Shown piece by piece: positions 8,117 to 16,427 of a stretch of 40,763 nt of DNA. Both the position numbers and the translations under genes were made by a program. The DNA is from Opitutaceae bacterium. Lineage in GTDB: Bacteria; Verrucomicrobiota; Verrucomicrobiia; Opitutales; Opitutaceae. The notes beneath the pieces are model-generated. The model was not told where the DNA came from, searched no databases, and saw only the letters and a program-made list of their open reading frames with translations. Location of the stretch: assembly GCA_014376585.1 (NCBI GenBank), contig JACMRG010000406.1, forward strand, positions 1 through 40,763. Direction: 5' to 3'. Position 1 is the first letter of the stretch. Each line of letters opens with the position of its first letter.

Positions 8117-9837
8117 ACGCGATCCTTCCACGTCTGCCCGTTCTCCTCCTCGCACTCGGCGCCGGGGCTTGGGCGGCTGAATCTGTCCCCCGCCCCCCGG
8201 ACCGGATCATCGAACTCCCGCCGATGACCATCACGGATACCATCGATGCCGTGCCGTGGCTCTACGTGTCGGTGGGCGACACGGAATTCCTCTCCCGCTG
8301 CTCGCGGGAGATCACGCGGGAATTCATCACCACGCAGCTCGAGATTCATCACACCCTGCGCGATGTCATCCCACCGGAGTTTCTCGCCACGACGGCCATA
8401 CCCCGCGTGTTCCTGCTCTTGCCCATTGAGCATTCCAACATCCGCGACGACGCCGTGCTCCGCGCCATGGTGGCCGACGCCAGTCGGCCGACCCCCCGCG
8501 GGGTCATTCCCTTCGATGACAAACATTCTAAGCCGAGCCTGTTTGAACGTGTGCTGTTCCTGCCCAACCAACGACTGGAAGACCGCGACACGATGGCGGC
8601 GTTTACGTTTTTGAAGGAATCGAATTTTGCCAGCGACCGCATGATCGTGGCGCCAGACTACGTCCGCTCCCTACTCGCGCGTCGCACACCCATGCTCCCC
8701 CAGTGGCTGATCGAGGGACTCACATTGCTCTATCAACAGACCATCATCCGCGCCGGTCCGGCCGCAGTAGTCCCCGGCAATTGGATTTCGCCCGAGGATA
8801 CCGTCGGTCTCCGTAACAGTCCCGACAACCGCCGCGTGCTTCTGTCCTGCGAAGAACTTTTCGCCGTCGACGCCCTCATCGGTCCCGACCACCAGCACCC
8901 GACGCGCGAAATCGTATGGCGCCTGCAAGCGGCCCTCTTTGTTCGCTGGGCCCTCGATCACGCCAACACCCGGGGCAGCGACGTGCTATGGAAGCTGGCC
9001 GATCGGGTCAGTCGCGAGCCCATGACGGAAAAAATCCTTATAGAATACTTCGGCCTCGGCTACTCCGACCTTCTCGAACGCTTGAGCGACTATTTGCCCA
9101 ATGCGGTAAAGTATTCCGCCGGCCTTTCTCTAAAGCCGACGCCCGATCTACTCCTCTTCGAAATTACGCCCGCCACCAAGTTCCAGATCGCCCGACTGCG
9201 CGGCGAGTGGGAGCGGCTGGAGATTCCGTTCGTGCGCGCGCACCACCCCAAGTTTCTACCCCACTACATCGACCGGGCCCGCCTCACCTTCCGCCGAGCC
9301 ATCGCTCTTGGAGGACGTGACCCGCAATTCCTCGCTTCCTTCGGTCTCTGCGAACTCGACGCCGGAGACATCCCCGCCGCCCTCCCCTCACTCGAAGCCG
9401 CGATGGCGGCAAAAGTGTTTCGCCCCCGAGTTTACTTTGAGGTCGCCCGTCTGCGCATGGACGCGCTCGCCCGCCACACGCCGAAAGACCAGCAATTTTC
9501 CCCCGGCCAATTACAACCGATTCTTGAACCTCTGCATACGGCCATCGGGCAATCACCGCCACTACCCGAGGTCTATATTCTCGCGATGGACGCGTGGCTG
9601 CGTTGTCAGGAACCCACGCCGCCCGGCGAACTAACCATGTTGGTCGAGGCGGCACCGCTGTTTCGACGTCACCCCGGTTTCGCCCTGCGGCTCGCCCTGC
9701 TTCAGATCAAAAACGGCCAGCGCACCGCAGCCGCCGCCACGCTTACCACCGGCCTGCAGTTCCTCGGCGAGCCAAGTGCGCGCAGCCGCTACCAACAAGC
9801 GCTGGCTGGCCTAGCAGCTCCCACGGCGACTCCGTAG
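8113..9837 (+). CDS. Secreted protein of unknown function with helical repeats (cassette copy 1, gene B)
   Basis: A 574-residue protein with a signal peptide (LPVLLLALGAGAWAAES). The N-terminal half (about 45-210) has PWLYVSVGDTEFLSRCS and then RTPMLPQWLIEGLTLLY. The WLxEG motif is typical of gluzincin (peptidase MA-like) proteins, but where HExxH would be expected upstream I read DYVRSLL (about 182-188), so a metallopeptidase activity is not supported. The C-terminal part (about 360-570) is helical and TPR-like (LASFGLCELDAGDIPAALPSLEAAM). It overlaps gene A by 4 bp. The constant pairing of A and B suggests that the two secreted proteins work together. The function is unknown; a paralogue lies at 12021-13709. 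Confidence 0.8.
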   Translation: MNAILPRLPVLLLALGAGAWAAESVPRPPDRIIELPPMTITDTIDAVPWLYVSVGDTEFLSRCSREITREFITTQLEIHHTLRDVIPPEFLATTAIPRVFLLLPIEHSNIRDDAVLRAMVADASRPTPRGVIPFDDKHSKPSLFERVLFLPNQRLEDRDTMAAFTFLKESNFASDRMIVAPDYVRSLLARRTPMLPQWLIEGLTLLYQQTIIRAGPAAVVPGNWISPEDTVGLRNSPDNRRVLLSCEELFAVDALIGPDHQHPTREIVWRLQAALFVRWALDHANTRGSDVLWKLADRVSREPMTEKILIEYFGLGYSDLLERLSDYLPNAVKYSAGLSLKPTPDLLLFEITPATKFQIARLRGEWERLEIPFVRAHHPKFLPHYIDRARLTFRRAIALGGRDPQFLASFGLCELDAGDIPAALPSLEAAMAAKVFRPRVYFEVARLRMDALARHTPKDQQFSPGQLQPILEPLHTAIGQSPPLPEVYILAMDAWLRCQEPTPPGELTMLVEAAPLFRRHPGFALRLALLQIKNGQRTAAAATLTTGLQFLGEPSARSRYQQALAGLAAPTATP

Positions 9838-9861
9838 CCGACCGACGCAGCCCACGCTAGC

Positions 9862-12024
9862 ATGTCTCGCCGCCATCTTATTTTCCTCCTCTTACTGGCT
9901 GGCGCGTGCCTGCCCTTCGCCCGCGGCGCGCCCACCCCGTTCGAAAAGTTCGTCACCAACCTCTATCGTCCTTGGCAGGCGGAGCAGGTCGCCCTCTCGC
10001 CCGACGGCGAGCACCTGGCCTACACCCGCCACGAGGCCGGCAATCTCGTCATTGAGATAATGACGGTGTCCCGCCCCGCGCCAAAATTCAAGATCATCGC
10101 CGACGACGACCAGCCCGTGCTGTTCGCGAAAGAGCTACGGCCCGCCTACCTGCGCTTCCTCGCGTGGGCATCACCTACCCGTCTCGTGTTCGCACCCGTT
10201 CCTAAAGCGGACGCGCTCACTTCCATCACGGCCGTGAACCGCGACGGCACTGCCCCGATGACCCTCGCCGCGCCGGATGATTTTGCGGTCACCGTCACCT
10301 TTGCTCCGCCCGGCGTTGGGGGCCGCGAGCGTTTAACCCAGCGCTCTATCCACATCGTCGGCTTTGCTCCCGGTCATCGAGAAACTCTTCTGATTCACGC
10401 GCTGGGCACCGCCCCGATGCCCTACGCGACCGACGTGCCCACCACCCTCGTCGCCATCGACGTCACCACCGGCAAAAAGACCGAGCTCGCGGAGGAGACC
10501 AATTACGGGCGCTACCTCCCTCACCCCGGCGGCAACCTCCACCTGCTCTACTCCCAGCCACGCTACGCGACTACCCGCATCTTCGAGCTGAAGAAACCCG
10601 GCTTCTGGGACCGCTGGATCACCCTCGACGAAGCCTGGGGCGGCCCCCTCACCAAGGCCTTCAAAGTGACGCCCGAAAACTACCACGGTGAACGCGCGTT
10701 CCCGCTCGGCTTCGACGTCGACCCCGACCTGCTCTACTACGCCTCCAACGTCGGTCGCGACACCTACGGCATCTATGCGCTCGACGTCCGGAAAAAACAA
10801 CGCACCCCGTTCGCCGTGGAAGAGCCCCACGTCGATCTCGCCCTACCCGAGCCCGGCGACCCCAGCCCCCTCGTCTTTGATCCGATCACCAGTCAGCTCG
10901 TCGGCGTGCGCGGTGTCGGCGTCGCGCCCTTTACGCGCTGGATCGATCCCGAATTCGCGACCCTCCAGCAGGACCTCGAGAAAAAATTCCCGCAGCGCAC
11001 CGTGGAGCTTCTGCAATGGGACGACGCCCGCCGGCGCTTGCTGCTACGCGTCACCGGCGGCATCGAGCCGGGCCGCTACCACGTCTTCCAACGGCCCGAA
11101 AACGTCATGGTCGAAGTGCTCCGCTCCGCCCCGTGGCTGCGCAACGCCGACCTGCACCGTGGCACCACCTTCGCGTTCGACACGCCCGGCGGCGCCCACC
11201 TCACCGGCTACCTCACTTTTCCCAGCAAACCCCGGATCAATCCGCCGCCTCTGCTCATCGACTTCTCGGACGGCGTCATGGGCAGTGCTCAGCCCGGCTT
11301 TCATCGTCAGGCGCAGGTCCTCGCCGAACTCGGCTTCATCGTCGCCCGCGTGAATCACCGCGGCATGTCCGGCTTCGGCCTCGCCCATCGCAACGCTTTC
11401 CGCGACGGCGGCGATCGCGTGCCCGTGGACGACGCCCTCGCCGCCATCAATTGGATCGCCGGTCACCACGCCATCGACCGCAAGCGCATGGCCACCTTCG
11501 GCCGCGGTCTCGGCGGCTACCTCGCGCTGCGCGCCCTCCAACTCGAACCCGACGTATTCCGCTGCGCCGTCGCCATCGACGCGCCGCTCGCGCCGGCACT
11601 CTGGTTAATGCCGCCACTCGAGGACCTCGGGCCAGGGAGCCAAGCCGATGCAGCGGACTACAAGATCCTACTTTCCTCCCGACCGCCGCCGCCAATCGAT
11701 TTTGCACAGGAAGTCCGCCGCGCTTTTCTCCTGGGCGGCTCCGCGAAGCTCACCTCCGTGTTGAGCCACGTCGAGACCCTGACCAAGCCCGTCATGCTCA
11801 TCGTCAACCGTCCTGAGGACGACCCCATCGCCCTCCAGAACGCCTTCCTCCGCGCGAAGCTCTCCCGTCAGGGCCTCGACCCCGAGCTCCTCCAGACCGC
11901 CAACCCGTTCGCCGCCGATCTCCCCCTCGAACGCGCCAAAACCTTCCGCCGCATCGGCGAGTTTTTTAACCTCAACCTCTACGACTACGGCGTGAAGGTC
12001 GGCCCCACCAAGGAAATCAAATGA
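9862..12024 (+). CDS. Secreted prolyl-oligopeptidase-like (S9) protein, catalytic Ser lost (cassette copy 2, gene A)
   Basis: A 720-residue paralogue of the protein at 5867-8116, starting 24 bp after cassette copy 1. It has the same signal peptide type (FLLLLAGACLPFARG), the same propeller start (KFVTNLYRPWQAEQVALSPD) and the same hydrolase domain. The nucleophile motif is again GRGLGG, with Gly549 at the catalytic Ser position, and no His is found in the C-terminal segment where the catalytic His belongs (ANPFAADLPLERAKTF). The shared substitution implies that activity was lost before duplication while the fold stayed under selection. It lacks the Ser-rich insert of copy 1 and an acidic insert near residue 55. 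Its TGA overlaps the start of the next gene (ATGA). Role unknown; likely periplasmic or extracellular. Confidence 0.88.
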   Translation: MSRRHLIFLLLLAGACLPFARGAPTPFEKFVTNLYRPWQAEQVALSPDGEHLAYTRHEAGNLVIEIMTVSRPAPKFKIIADDDQPVLFAKELRPAYLRFLAWASPTRLVFAPVPKADALTSITAVNRDGTAPMTLAAPDDFAVTVTFAPPGVGGRERLTQRSIHIVGFAPGHRETLLIHALGTAPMPYATDVPTTLVAIDVTTGKKTELAEETNYGRYLPHPGGNLHLLYSQPRYATTRIFELKKPGFWDRWITLDEAWGGPLTKAFKVTPENYHGERAFPLGFDVDPDLLYYASNVGRDTYGIYALDVRKKQRTPFAVEEPHVDLALPEPGDPSPLVFDPITSQLVGVRGVGVAPFTRWIDPEFATLQQDLEKKFPQRTVELLQWDDARRRLLLRVTGGIEPGRYHVFQRPENVMVEVLRSAPWLRNADLHRGTTFAFDTPGGAHLTGYLTFPSKPRINPPPLLIDFSDGVMGSAQPGFHRQAQVLAELGFIVARVNHRGMSGFGLAHRNAFRDGGDRVPVDDALAAINWIAGHHAIDRKRMATFGRGLGGYLALRALQLEPDVFRCAVAIDAPLAPALWLMPPLEDLGPGSQADAADYKILLSSRPPPPIDFAQEVRRAFLLGGSAKLTSVLSHVETLTKPVMLIVNRPEDDPIALQNAFLRAKLSRQGLDPELLQTANPFAADLPLERAKTFRRIGEFFNLNLYDYGVKVGPTKEIK

Positions 12025-13709
12025 TCTCCACGGCCCAATTCCTTCTCCTCTGCATCACCACCGCTCTCGCGTTGCCCCTCGGTCTCCGCGCCGCCACCCC
12101 GACGACACCAAGCCCTGCCGCCAGCGGTCCAGTCGTAGCGTTGCCCCCGATGATCGTCGCCGAGCCGTTCAAAGCTCAGCCGTGGCTTTACGTCGCCGCC
12201 GGCGACACTGAGTTTCTCTCCCGCTGTTCCAAATCCATCACCAGGGATTTCGTCACCACCCAGCTCGAAATTCACCGCGCGCTCCGCGGCTTCGTGCCGC
12301 CGGAATTTCTCGCGACCTCCGTGCCGCTCATCGTCCTCGTCCTTCCCATGTCGTCCATGCCAGGCCCAGACGACGCCGTGCTCCGCAATCTCCGGCAAGG
12401 TCGGTTGGCCGAGTCGGCCAACGTCCACTTCCTGCCCAACCAGCGGCTCGAAGACCATGACATGACCGCAGTCTTCAACTTCCTCGACGAATCCAACTTC
12501 AGCGGCGAACGCCTGATTGTCGCCGAGGATTTTTTCGAAGCCCTTCTTCTTCGCCGCACGCCGATGCTCCCCGCTTGGCTGATCGAGGGCCTCGTGCGCA
12601 TCTACGACCACGCCTACAAGCATGCTGTGCCCATGGTGCTGCCGCCGTTGATCTGGCTCTCGTTCGACGAGAGCATGGGCCTGCAACGCGACCCCGAAGG
12701 CCGCCGCCCGCTCCTACCCGGCAACGAACTGTTCGCCCCCGACGCCGTGATCGGACCCGACCACACCCACGCCGTGCGCCGCCAGGTCTGGTCGGCCCAG
12801 TGCGCGCTCTTCGTGCGCTGGGCGCTTGATCCCGCCCAACCCGGCGCCCGCACCGCCCTCTGGCGGCTTGCCGAACGCGTCAGCCGCGAGCCCATGACCG
12901 AGACCATCTTCGCCGAATCTTTTGGCTTCGGCTACTCCGACCTCCGCGACCGACTCAGCGATTACCTGCCGACCGCCGTCAAAGCCTCCGTGAAGCTCGC
13001 GCCCGCAGAACTGCCCCCGCTGCCGCGCTTCGAGATCAAGACCGCCACGGTCGCGCAGGTCGCCCGTCTGCGCGGCGAATGGGAGCGGCTGGAAATCCCC
13101 TTCGTGCGTCAGCACCATCCGGAATTCCTGCCGCGCTACATCGCGCAGGCCCGCCTCACTCTGCGCCGCGCCACCTCCCGCGGCGAACGCGACCCGCAAC
13201 TCCTCGCCACCGTCGCCCTCTGCGAACTCGACGCCGGTGACCCCGCCGCCGCGCTCCCGCTGCTGGAGGCAGCCGGCGCCGCCAACGTCGTCCGGCCGCG
13301 CGTCTACTTCGAAACCGCCCGTCTGCGCTGGGAGGCACTCACCCGCAACGCCCCTCCTGAAAAGATCTTCACCGTCGCCGAACTCCAACCCGTCCTCGCC
13401 CCCCTCCAAACCGCCCGCACGCAGTTCCCGCCATTACCCGAAGTCTTTCTCCTCACCTTCGACGCCTGGCTCCGCTGCGAACAACGCATCCCTGCCGCCG
13501 AACTGGAGAAACTCGTCGCCGCCGTGCCGCTCTTTCGCCGCTACGCAGGCTTCGGCCTGCGCGTCGCCTTGCTCCAGTTGAAAAACGGCCGCCGCGCCGA
13601 AGCCGCCGCCGTGCTCTCCAGCGGCCTCGAATTCCTAGCCGATCCCACCACCCGCGCCCGCCGCCGGAAGCTGCTCGCCGCTCTCGCTGCCCCGCCCCTG
13701 GTGCCTTGA
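12021..13709 (+). CDS. Secreted protein of unknown function with helical repeats (cassette copy 2, gene B)
   Basis: A 562-residue paralogue of 8113-9837 with a signal peptide (FLLLCITTALALPLGLRA). Shared landmarks are PWLYVAAGDTEFLSRCS, HFLPNQRLEDHDM, RTPMLPAWLIEGL (WLIEG at about 186-190), RLRGEWERLEIPFVRQHHPE and a helical C-terminal half (VALCELDAGDPAAALPLLEAAG). At the place of an HExxH zinc motif it reads EDFFEALL, so it too looks catalytically empty. It lacks about 20 residues present in copy 1 around position 125. It overlaps its partner gene by 4 bp as in copy 1. It is the last gene of the four-gene run and is followed by 380 bp of repeat-rich DNA. Confidence 0.8.
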   Translation: MISTAQFLLLCITTALALPLGLRAATPTTPSPAASGPVVALPPMIVAEPFKAQPWLYVAAGDTEFLSRCSKSITRDFVTTQLEIHRALRGFVPPEFLATSVPLIVLVLPMSSMPGPDDAVLRNLRQGRLAESANVHFLPNQRLEDHDMTAVFNFLDESNFSGERLIVAEDFFEALLLRRTPMLPAWLIEGLVRIYDHAYKHAVPMVLPPLIWLSFDESMGLQRDPEGRRPLLPGNELFAPDAVIGPDHTHAVRRQVWSAQCALFVRWALDPAQPGARTALWRLAERVSREPMTETIFAESFGFGYSDLRDRLSDYLPTAVKASVKLAPAELPPLPRFEIKTATVAQVARLRGEWERLEIPFVRQHHPEFLPRYIAQARLTLRRATSRGERDPQLLATVALCELDAGDPAAALPLLEAAGAANVVRPRVYFETARLRWEALTRNAPPEKIFTVAELQPVLAPLQTARTQFPPLPEVFLLTFDAWLRCEQRIPAAELEKLVAAVPLFRRYAGFGLRVALLQLKNGRRAEAAAVLSSGLEFLADPTTRARRRKLLAALAAPPLVP

Positions 13710-13744
13710 TCCGGTCACCCGCGAATCCCACCGGCACCAGATTG

Positions 13745-13795
13745 GATTTGGACTTTTAGCGGTGGCGTCGCGACCTCCGGGCGCGACGGGTTCGG
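13745..13795. repeat. REP-like repeat, copy a (GATTTGGACTTTT...GACCTCCGGGCG)
   Basis: This 51-bp stretch recurs at 13963-14012 with one indel and about two mismatches. Both lie in the noncoding interval 13710-14093, which otherwise shows only short repeat fragments. Confidence 0.75.
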
Positions 13796-13962
13796 CCGGT
13801 CTTTTCGTGCAGCCCCGGGTATCACGCAAATGGCCGCGAATAGACCGCCATGAAAATCAAGCCGCGGCCGCGCCCGCTACACATCGAATCAACTCTTCCG
13901 CGCCGTTCTGGAATTCCCGGGCGGCATCCTCCTTCGCCCCACCTTATACCGGCGGCTGGTAT

Positions 13963-14054
13963 GATTTGGACTTTTCGGGTGGCGTCGCCACCTCCGGGCG
14001 CGACGGGTTCGGAGGTTTTACCGGTCAACCGCGTCCGAAGGTCGCGGCTCCACC
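13963..14054. repeat. REP-like repeat, copy b, with an inverted right arm
   Basis: A direct copy of 13745-13795 followed by a right arm (ending GTCGCGGCTCCACC at 14054) that pairs with the left arm starting GGTGGCGTCGCCACC at 13978. It could form a hairpin between the convergent cassette gene and the GNAT gene and serve as a bidirectional terminator. Confidence 0.7.
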
Positions 14055-14093
14055 TCAAACGGCCCACAGTCTAAAATTTCGGAGCCGTTGGCG

Positions 14094-14624
14094 TTAATTC
14101 GCCGCCAGCACCTTGTAGAAAATCGCGTTCTTCTCCGGCGTGCCGTGCGGATCAAGCGCGTAGTTGGGAATGCCGCCGGCGTAAACGTAGGCCAGTCGCT
14201 CGTAGAACACGCGGGCGCCCGCGTGGCTGTCGCTTGTGTCGAGAAACAGCAGCGTGAGGCCCCGCGTGACGGCGATCCGCTCGATCTCCGCCATCAATCG
14301 CGCCGCGATCCTCCGCCGGCGATAGGCGGGATGGACCATCACTTTCTGCACCTCGCCGCGGTGCCGCCCGTTGGCCTTCGCCTCGCACATCACCTGCGCG
14401 CTCCCAATAATTTTTCCGCCCACCCTGTCGCGCGCCACCAGCAGCACCCGGAACCCACCCGACAAATCACCCGCGATTTTCCCCCAATACGCATCGGCCT
14501 CCGCCCGCGGCAGCGGCGCGAGAAACCCGATCGACGCCCCGCCTTCGACGCACGCCGTCAATAAATCCGCCAGCTCCGCCCCATCCCGTGCCGACGGCAC
14601 CGCGCCCAACGCTTCGATCACCAC
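14094..14624 (-). CDS. GNAT-family N-acetyltransferase
   Basis: A 176-residue acetyl-CoA-dependent N-acetyltransferase. It shows GASIGFLAPL near the N terminus, beta strands FRVLLVARD and GEVQKVMVHPAYRRRRIAARL (the acetyl-CoA loop, normally Q/RxxGxG/A, here RRRRIAA), and LLFLDTSDSHAGARVFYERLAY. The fold appears complete and the protein cytoplasmic; the acceptor substrate cannot be told. The GTG at 14624 (VVIEALGAV) is chosen because the family sequence begins there; upstream in-frame ATGs at 14657 and 14690 lie in a dispersed repeat (14641-14675), so they would add repeat-encoded residues. Last gene of a minus-strand group that includes the phosphoesterase and toxin-antitoxin genes. Confidence 0.82.
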   Translation of the reverse strand: MVIEALGAVPSARDGAELADLLTACVEGGASIGFLAPLPRAEADAYWGKIAGDLSGGFRVLLVARDRVGGKIIGSAQVMCEAKANGRHRGEVQKVMVHPAYRRRRIAARLMAEIERIAVTRGLTLLFLDTSDSHAGARVFYERLAYVYAGGIPNYALDPHGTPEKNAIFYKVLAAN

Positions 14625-14640
14625 GCCCCTGTTTATTTTT

Positions 14641-14675
14641 CCGTCGTCCGTGTTCATCCGTGTAATCCGTGGTAG
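14641..14675. repeat. Half-copy of the ACCACGGATTACACGG repeat
   Basis: Read on the minus strand it contains ACCACGGATTACACGGATG, matching the arms of the palindrome at 2024-2100. It lies directly upstream of the GNAT gene and contributes spurious in-frame ATG codons. Confidence 0.6.
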
Positions 14676-14718
14676 AAAATCCTGCCTCAATTTTATCCCC
14701 GTGCCGAGTCCCGCCCGC

Positions 14719-15153
14719 TCACAGCGGCATCACTTTCCATTGCCACCCCCGCCCCTTTTGCAGCGTGAGCCACGCAAAGCTCGGCGGAAACCCGCGCGGC
14801 GCAGTGATGCACCCCGGATTCAGCCACCTCGCCCCCGCGCCCAACTCGTCGCGCGGCACATGCGTGTGCCCGTGCAAAATCGCCGCGAATCCCTTCGGCG
14901 CATGCCGCGGCGGGATGTGCGTGAGATAAAACTTAAATCCCTCGCGCTCCAACTTCAGCTCCAGCGGCCACCCCGTATTCCGGTCATTATTGCCGAGCAC
15001 CACCTGCAGCGGTTTCCCCAACAGTTGAAACTCCGCGAGGGTATCCGGCGCGCACACATCACCGAGATGCCAGATTTCATCCGCGTCCTTCAGCCGCCCC
15101 GGCAACGTCGCCGGAAATTCGTCGTGGGTGTCGGCGATGACCGCGATGCGCAT
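14719..15153 (-). CDS. YfcE/MJ0936-type metallophosphoesterase
   Basis: A 144-residue calcineurin-like phosphoesterase. All metal-binding motifs are visible in order: DTH near residue 8, GD (HLGDV), GNND, the His of YLTHIPP, and GHTH (LHGHTHVPR). Length and motifs fit the small two-metal phosphodiesterases such as YfcE; these hydrolyse artificial phosphodiesters and their natural substrates are poorly known. Cytoplasmic. It starts six bases after the PIN toxin stop, so it is probably in one transcript with the toxin-antitoxin genes, although it need not be functionally linked. Confidence 0.9.
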   Translation of the reverse strand: MRIAVIADTHDEFPATLPGRLKDADEIWHLGDVCAPDTLAEFQLLGKPLQVVLGNNDRNTGWPLELKLEREGFKFYLTHIPPRHAPKGFAAILHGHTHVPRDELGAGARWLNPGCITAPRGFPPSFAWLTLQKGRGWQWKVMPL

Positions 15154-15159
15154 GGGAGA

Positions 15160-15597
15160 TCAGAGGCTGATTACTTTGAGCCGGCATGCCTTCGCCAGCT
15201 CGCCCTGCCGCGCATCCGCCGTGATAAATTCCCTGCACTTTAGTTCGAGCGCAGTCGCCACGTGCCATATATCCAATGAGCGCACGCCCAGTTGGTCCGG
15301 GTATGAATCCGCCAGAAACTCTGCGCGCTTGCAAAGCGCGCTCGTGGAAAGTTCGACCGCTTCAAATAATCCCGCCTCCACCTCTGATTGAAAATCCATG
15401 ATCGCCTGCGTCGCCGCCATATTTCCCAACCCGCGCCGAAACACCTTCAATCGACACGCCGCCGTCAGCTCGACCCGGTGAAACGGCGACAGCGGAATGG
15501 GCGGCGCATAGCGGGTCCGCAGCGCCACCGCCGCCTTCGACCCTGTCTCCAAAATATACCATCGCATCAGCACGCTGGTGTCGAAATAGGCGCTCAC
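15160..15597 (-). CDS. PIN-domain toxin (VapC-like ribonuclease)
   Basis: A 145-residue PIN-domain protein, the probable toxin of a type II toxin-antitoxin pair. The acidic metal-binding residues are in place: Asp in YFDTSVL near the N terminus, Glu in FHRVELTAA, Asp in RSLDIWHVATALE and Asp in FITADARQ. Toxins of this family are Mg2+-dependent endoribonucleases, often cutting tRNA or rRNA. It begins with GTG at 15597, overlapping the antitoxin stop by 4 bp (GTGA), the usual coupling that keeps toxin synthesis dependent on antitoxin translation. The target RNA is unknown. Confidence 0.88.
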   Translation of the reverse strand: MSAYFDTSVLMRWYILETGSKAAVALRTRYAPPIPLSPFHRVELTAACRLKVFRRGLGNMAATQAIMDFQSEVEAGLFEAVELSTSALCKRAEFLADSYPDQLGVRSLDIWHVATALELKCREFITADARQGELAKACRLKVISL

Positions 15598-15860
15598 AAA
15601 TCGCGGCCCCTCATCTCAGCCACCAGTTCGCTGGCCGGTCTGCCCTTGGGGGGTCCGTCGGGAAACCGCTCGTTCAGCCGCGCCATCGCATCCGGCCACA
15701 CCGGTTTCTTCGCCTTCTTGGCAGAAACGGAGGCAAGAATGCGCGCCACGGGTTTTCCGCGTCTCGTGACCGTGATTTCCTCTCCGCCGGCCACGCGCTC
15801 CAACACCGCGTTCAACCCGTGCTGCAGTTCCCGGATAGTCGCCGTTTTCATGTTTGACAT
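15594..15860 (-). CDS. Phd/YefM-type antitoxin
   Basis: An 88-residue antitoxin partner of the PIN toxin. The N-terminal part is the DNA-binding Phd/YefM fold (KTATIRELQHGLNAVL, then GGEEITVTRRGKPVARI); the Lys- and Pro-rich C-terminal part (from about residue 47) should wrap and block the toxin. The start is at 15860 or at the in-frame ATG 15851 (MKTATIREL). Both lie in or beside an imperfect palindrome at 15852-15871, a likely site of autorepression. Confidence 0.87.
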   Translation of the reverse strand: MSNMKTATIRELQHGLNAVLERVAGGEEITVTRRGKPVARILASVSAKKAKKPVWPDAMARLNERFPDGPPKGRPASELVAEMRGRDL

Positions 15861-15871
15861 CCATGTTTAAC
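15852..15871. promoter_or_regulatory. Putative autorepressor operator of the Phd/PIN module
   Basis: GTTTGACAT-CC-ATGTTTAAC is a 20-bp imperfect palindrome (seven of nine pairs) that includes one possible antitoxin start codon. Phd-type antitoxins repress their own promoters through such palindromes; binding here is inferred. Confidence 0.4.
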
Positions 15872-15934
15872 CTAGCGCGCCGCGTCAAGTGCCACCCCGT
15901 TTTACGGCAACTTTCCCATCACAAAACTTTCCCC

Positions 15935-16069
15935 ATGGCCCTTCGCGCCCGGGCCGTCGACTTCGATTCGTTCTTCGCCTCGGTCGAGCAACCGGACCCC
16001 CGGGAACTCTTCTTCGACGATGGCGACATCCCCGGCAAACTCAGTGCGGCTAACACCAACGTCATTTAA
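15935..16069 (+). pseudogene. Possible relic of a Y-family DNA polymerase start
   Basis: A 44-codon frame begins with ALRARAVDFDSFFASVEQ, very like the opening of DinB/UmuC-type polymerases (metal-binding Asp, then SFFASVEQ). The rest (ELFFDDGDIPGKLSAANTNVI) does not continue as a polymerase and the frame stops after 44 codons, where a real enzyme has about 350-420. It is best read as a decayed fragment. A chance match over about 14 residues cannot be excluded. Confidence 0.4.
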
Positions 16070-16102
16070 TTTTTAGACGGCGGGCCGTTTTGAGGCAGAG
16101 CC

Positions 16103-16178
16103 GTGACCTTGTAGCACCACTGGCCAAGGGCAGAGGCTTCAAGCAAGCTGCCCTTGCCCAGTGGTGCTACAAGGTCAC
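16103..16178. repeat. Near-perfect 31-bp inverted repeat (hairpin)
   Basis: Arms 16103-16133 and 16148-16178 differ at one position and flank a 14-base loop; the arms read GTGACCTTGTAGCACCACTG... No T-run follows, so it is not a classic terminator. It resembles a REP/BIME unit or a small mobile hairpin. The surrounding gap 16070-16561 has no convincing gene. Confidence 0.75.
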
Positions 16179-16268
16179 GACGCCACCTTTGAAAAAGTTT
16201 ATGGCAGGCTCTGCCGTCCTCCGAGATTCACACCCCGACGTCCTGTCGCGCCCAACCGTCGGAGTTGA

Positions 16269-16427
16269 ACCACAAAGGCACCGAAACCCCAAAATGAACG
16301 CGGAGAGAGGAAAAAAATGGAACGCAAAAGACCCTCACGGGCGCCTTTCGCACTACGCTCCCTACCTCTCCCCCTCCCTCTCCGACCTCTGTTTCTATCT
16401 GTCTCTGTGTTTCTGTGTCTCCGTGGT
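16269..16427. repeat. Inverted-repeat element, ACCACAAAG... / ...CTCCGTGGT
   Basis: Left end ACCACAAAGGCACCGAAAC; right end GTTTCTGTGTCTCCGTGGT. The ends match at about 15 of 19 positions when inverted. The left interior is purine-rich and the right interior pyrimidine-rich. Open frames inside are judged noncoding. Confidence 0.5.

Noticed and set aside
5867-12024. Annotation of the S9-like proteins as active prolyl oligopeptidases
   Set aside because: The catalytic Ser is Gly in both copies and the His motif is missing.
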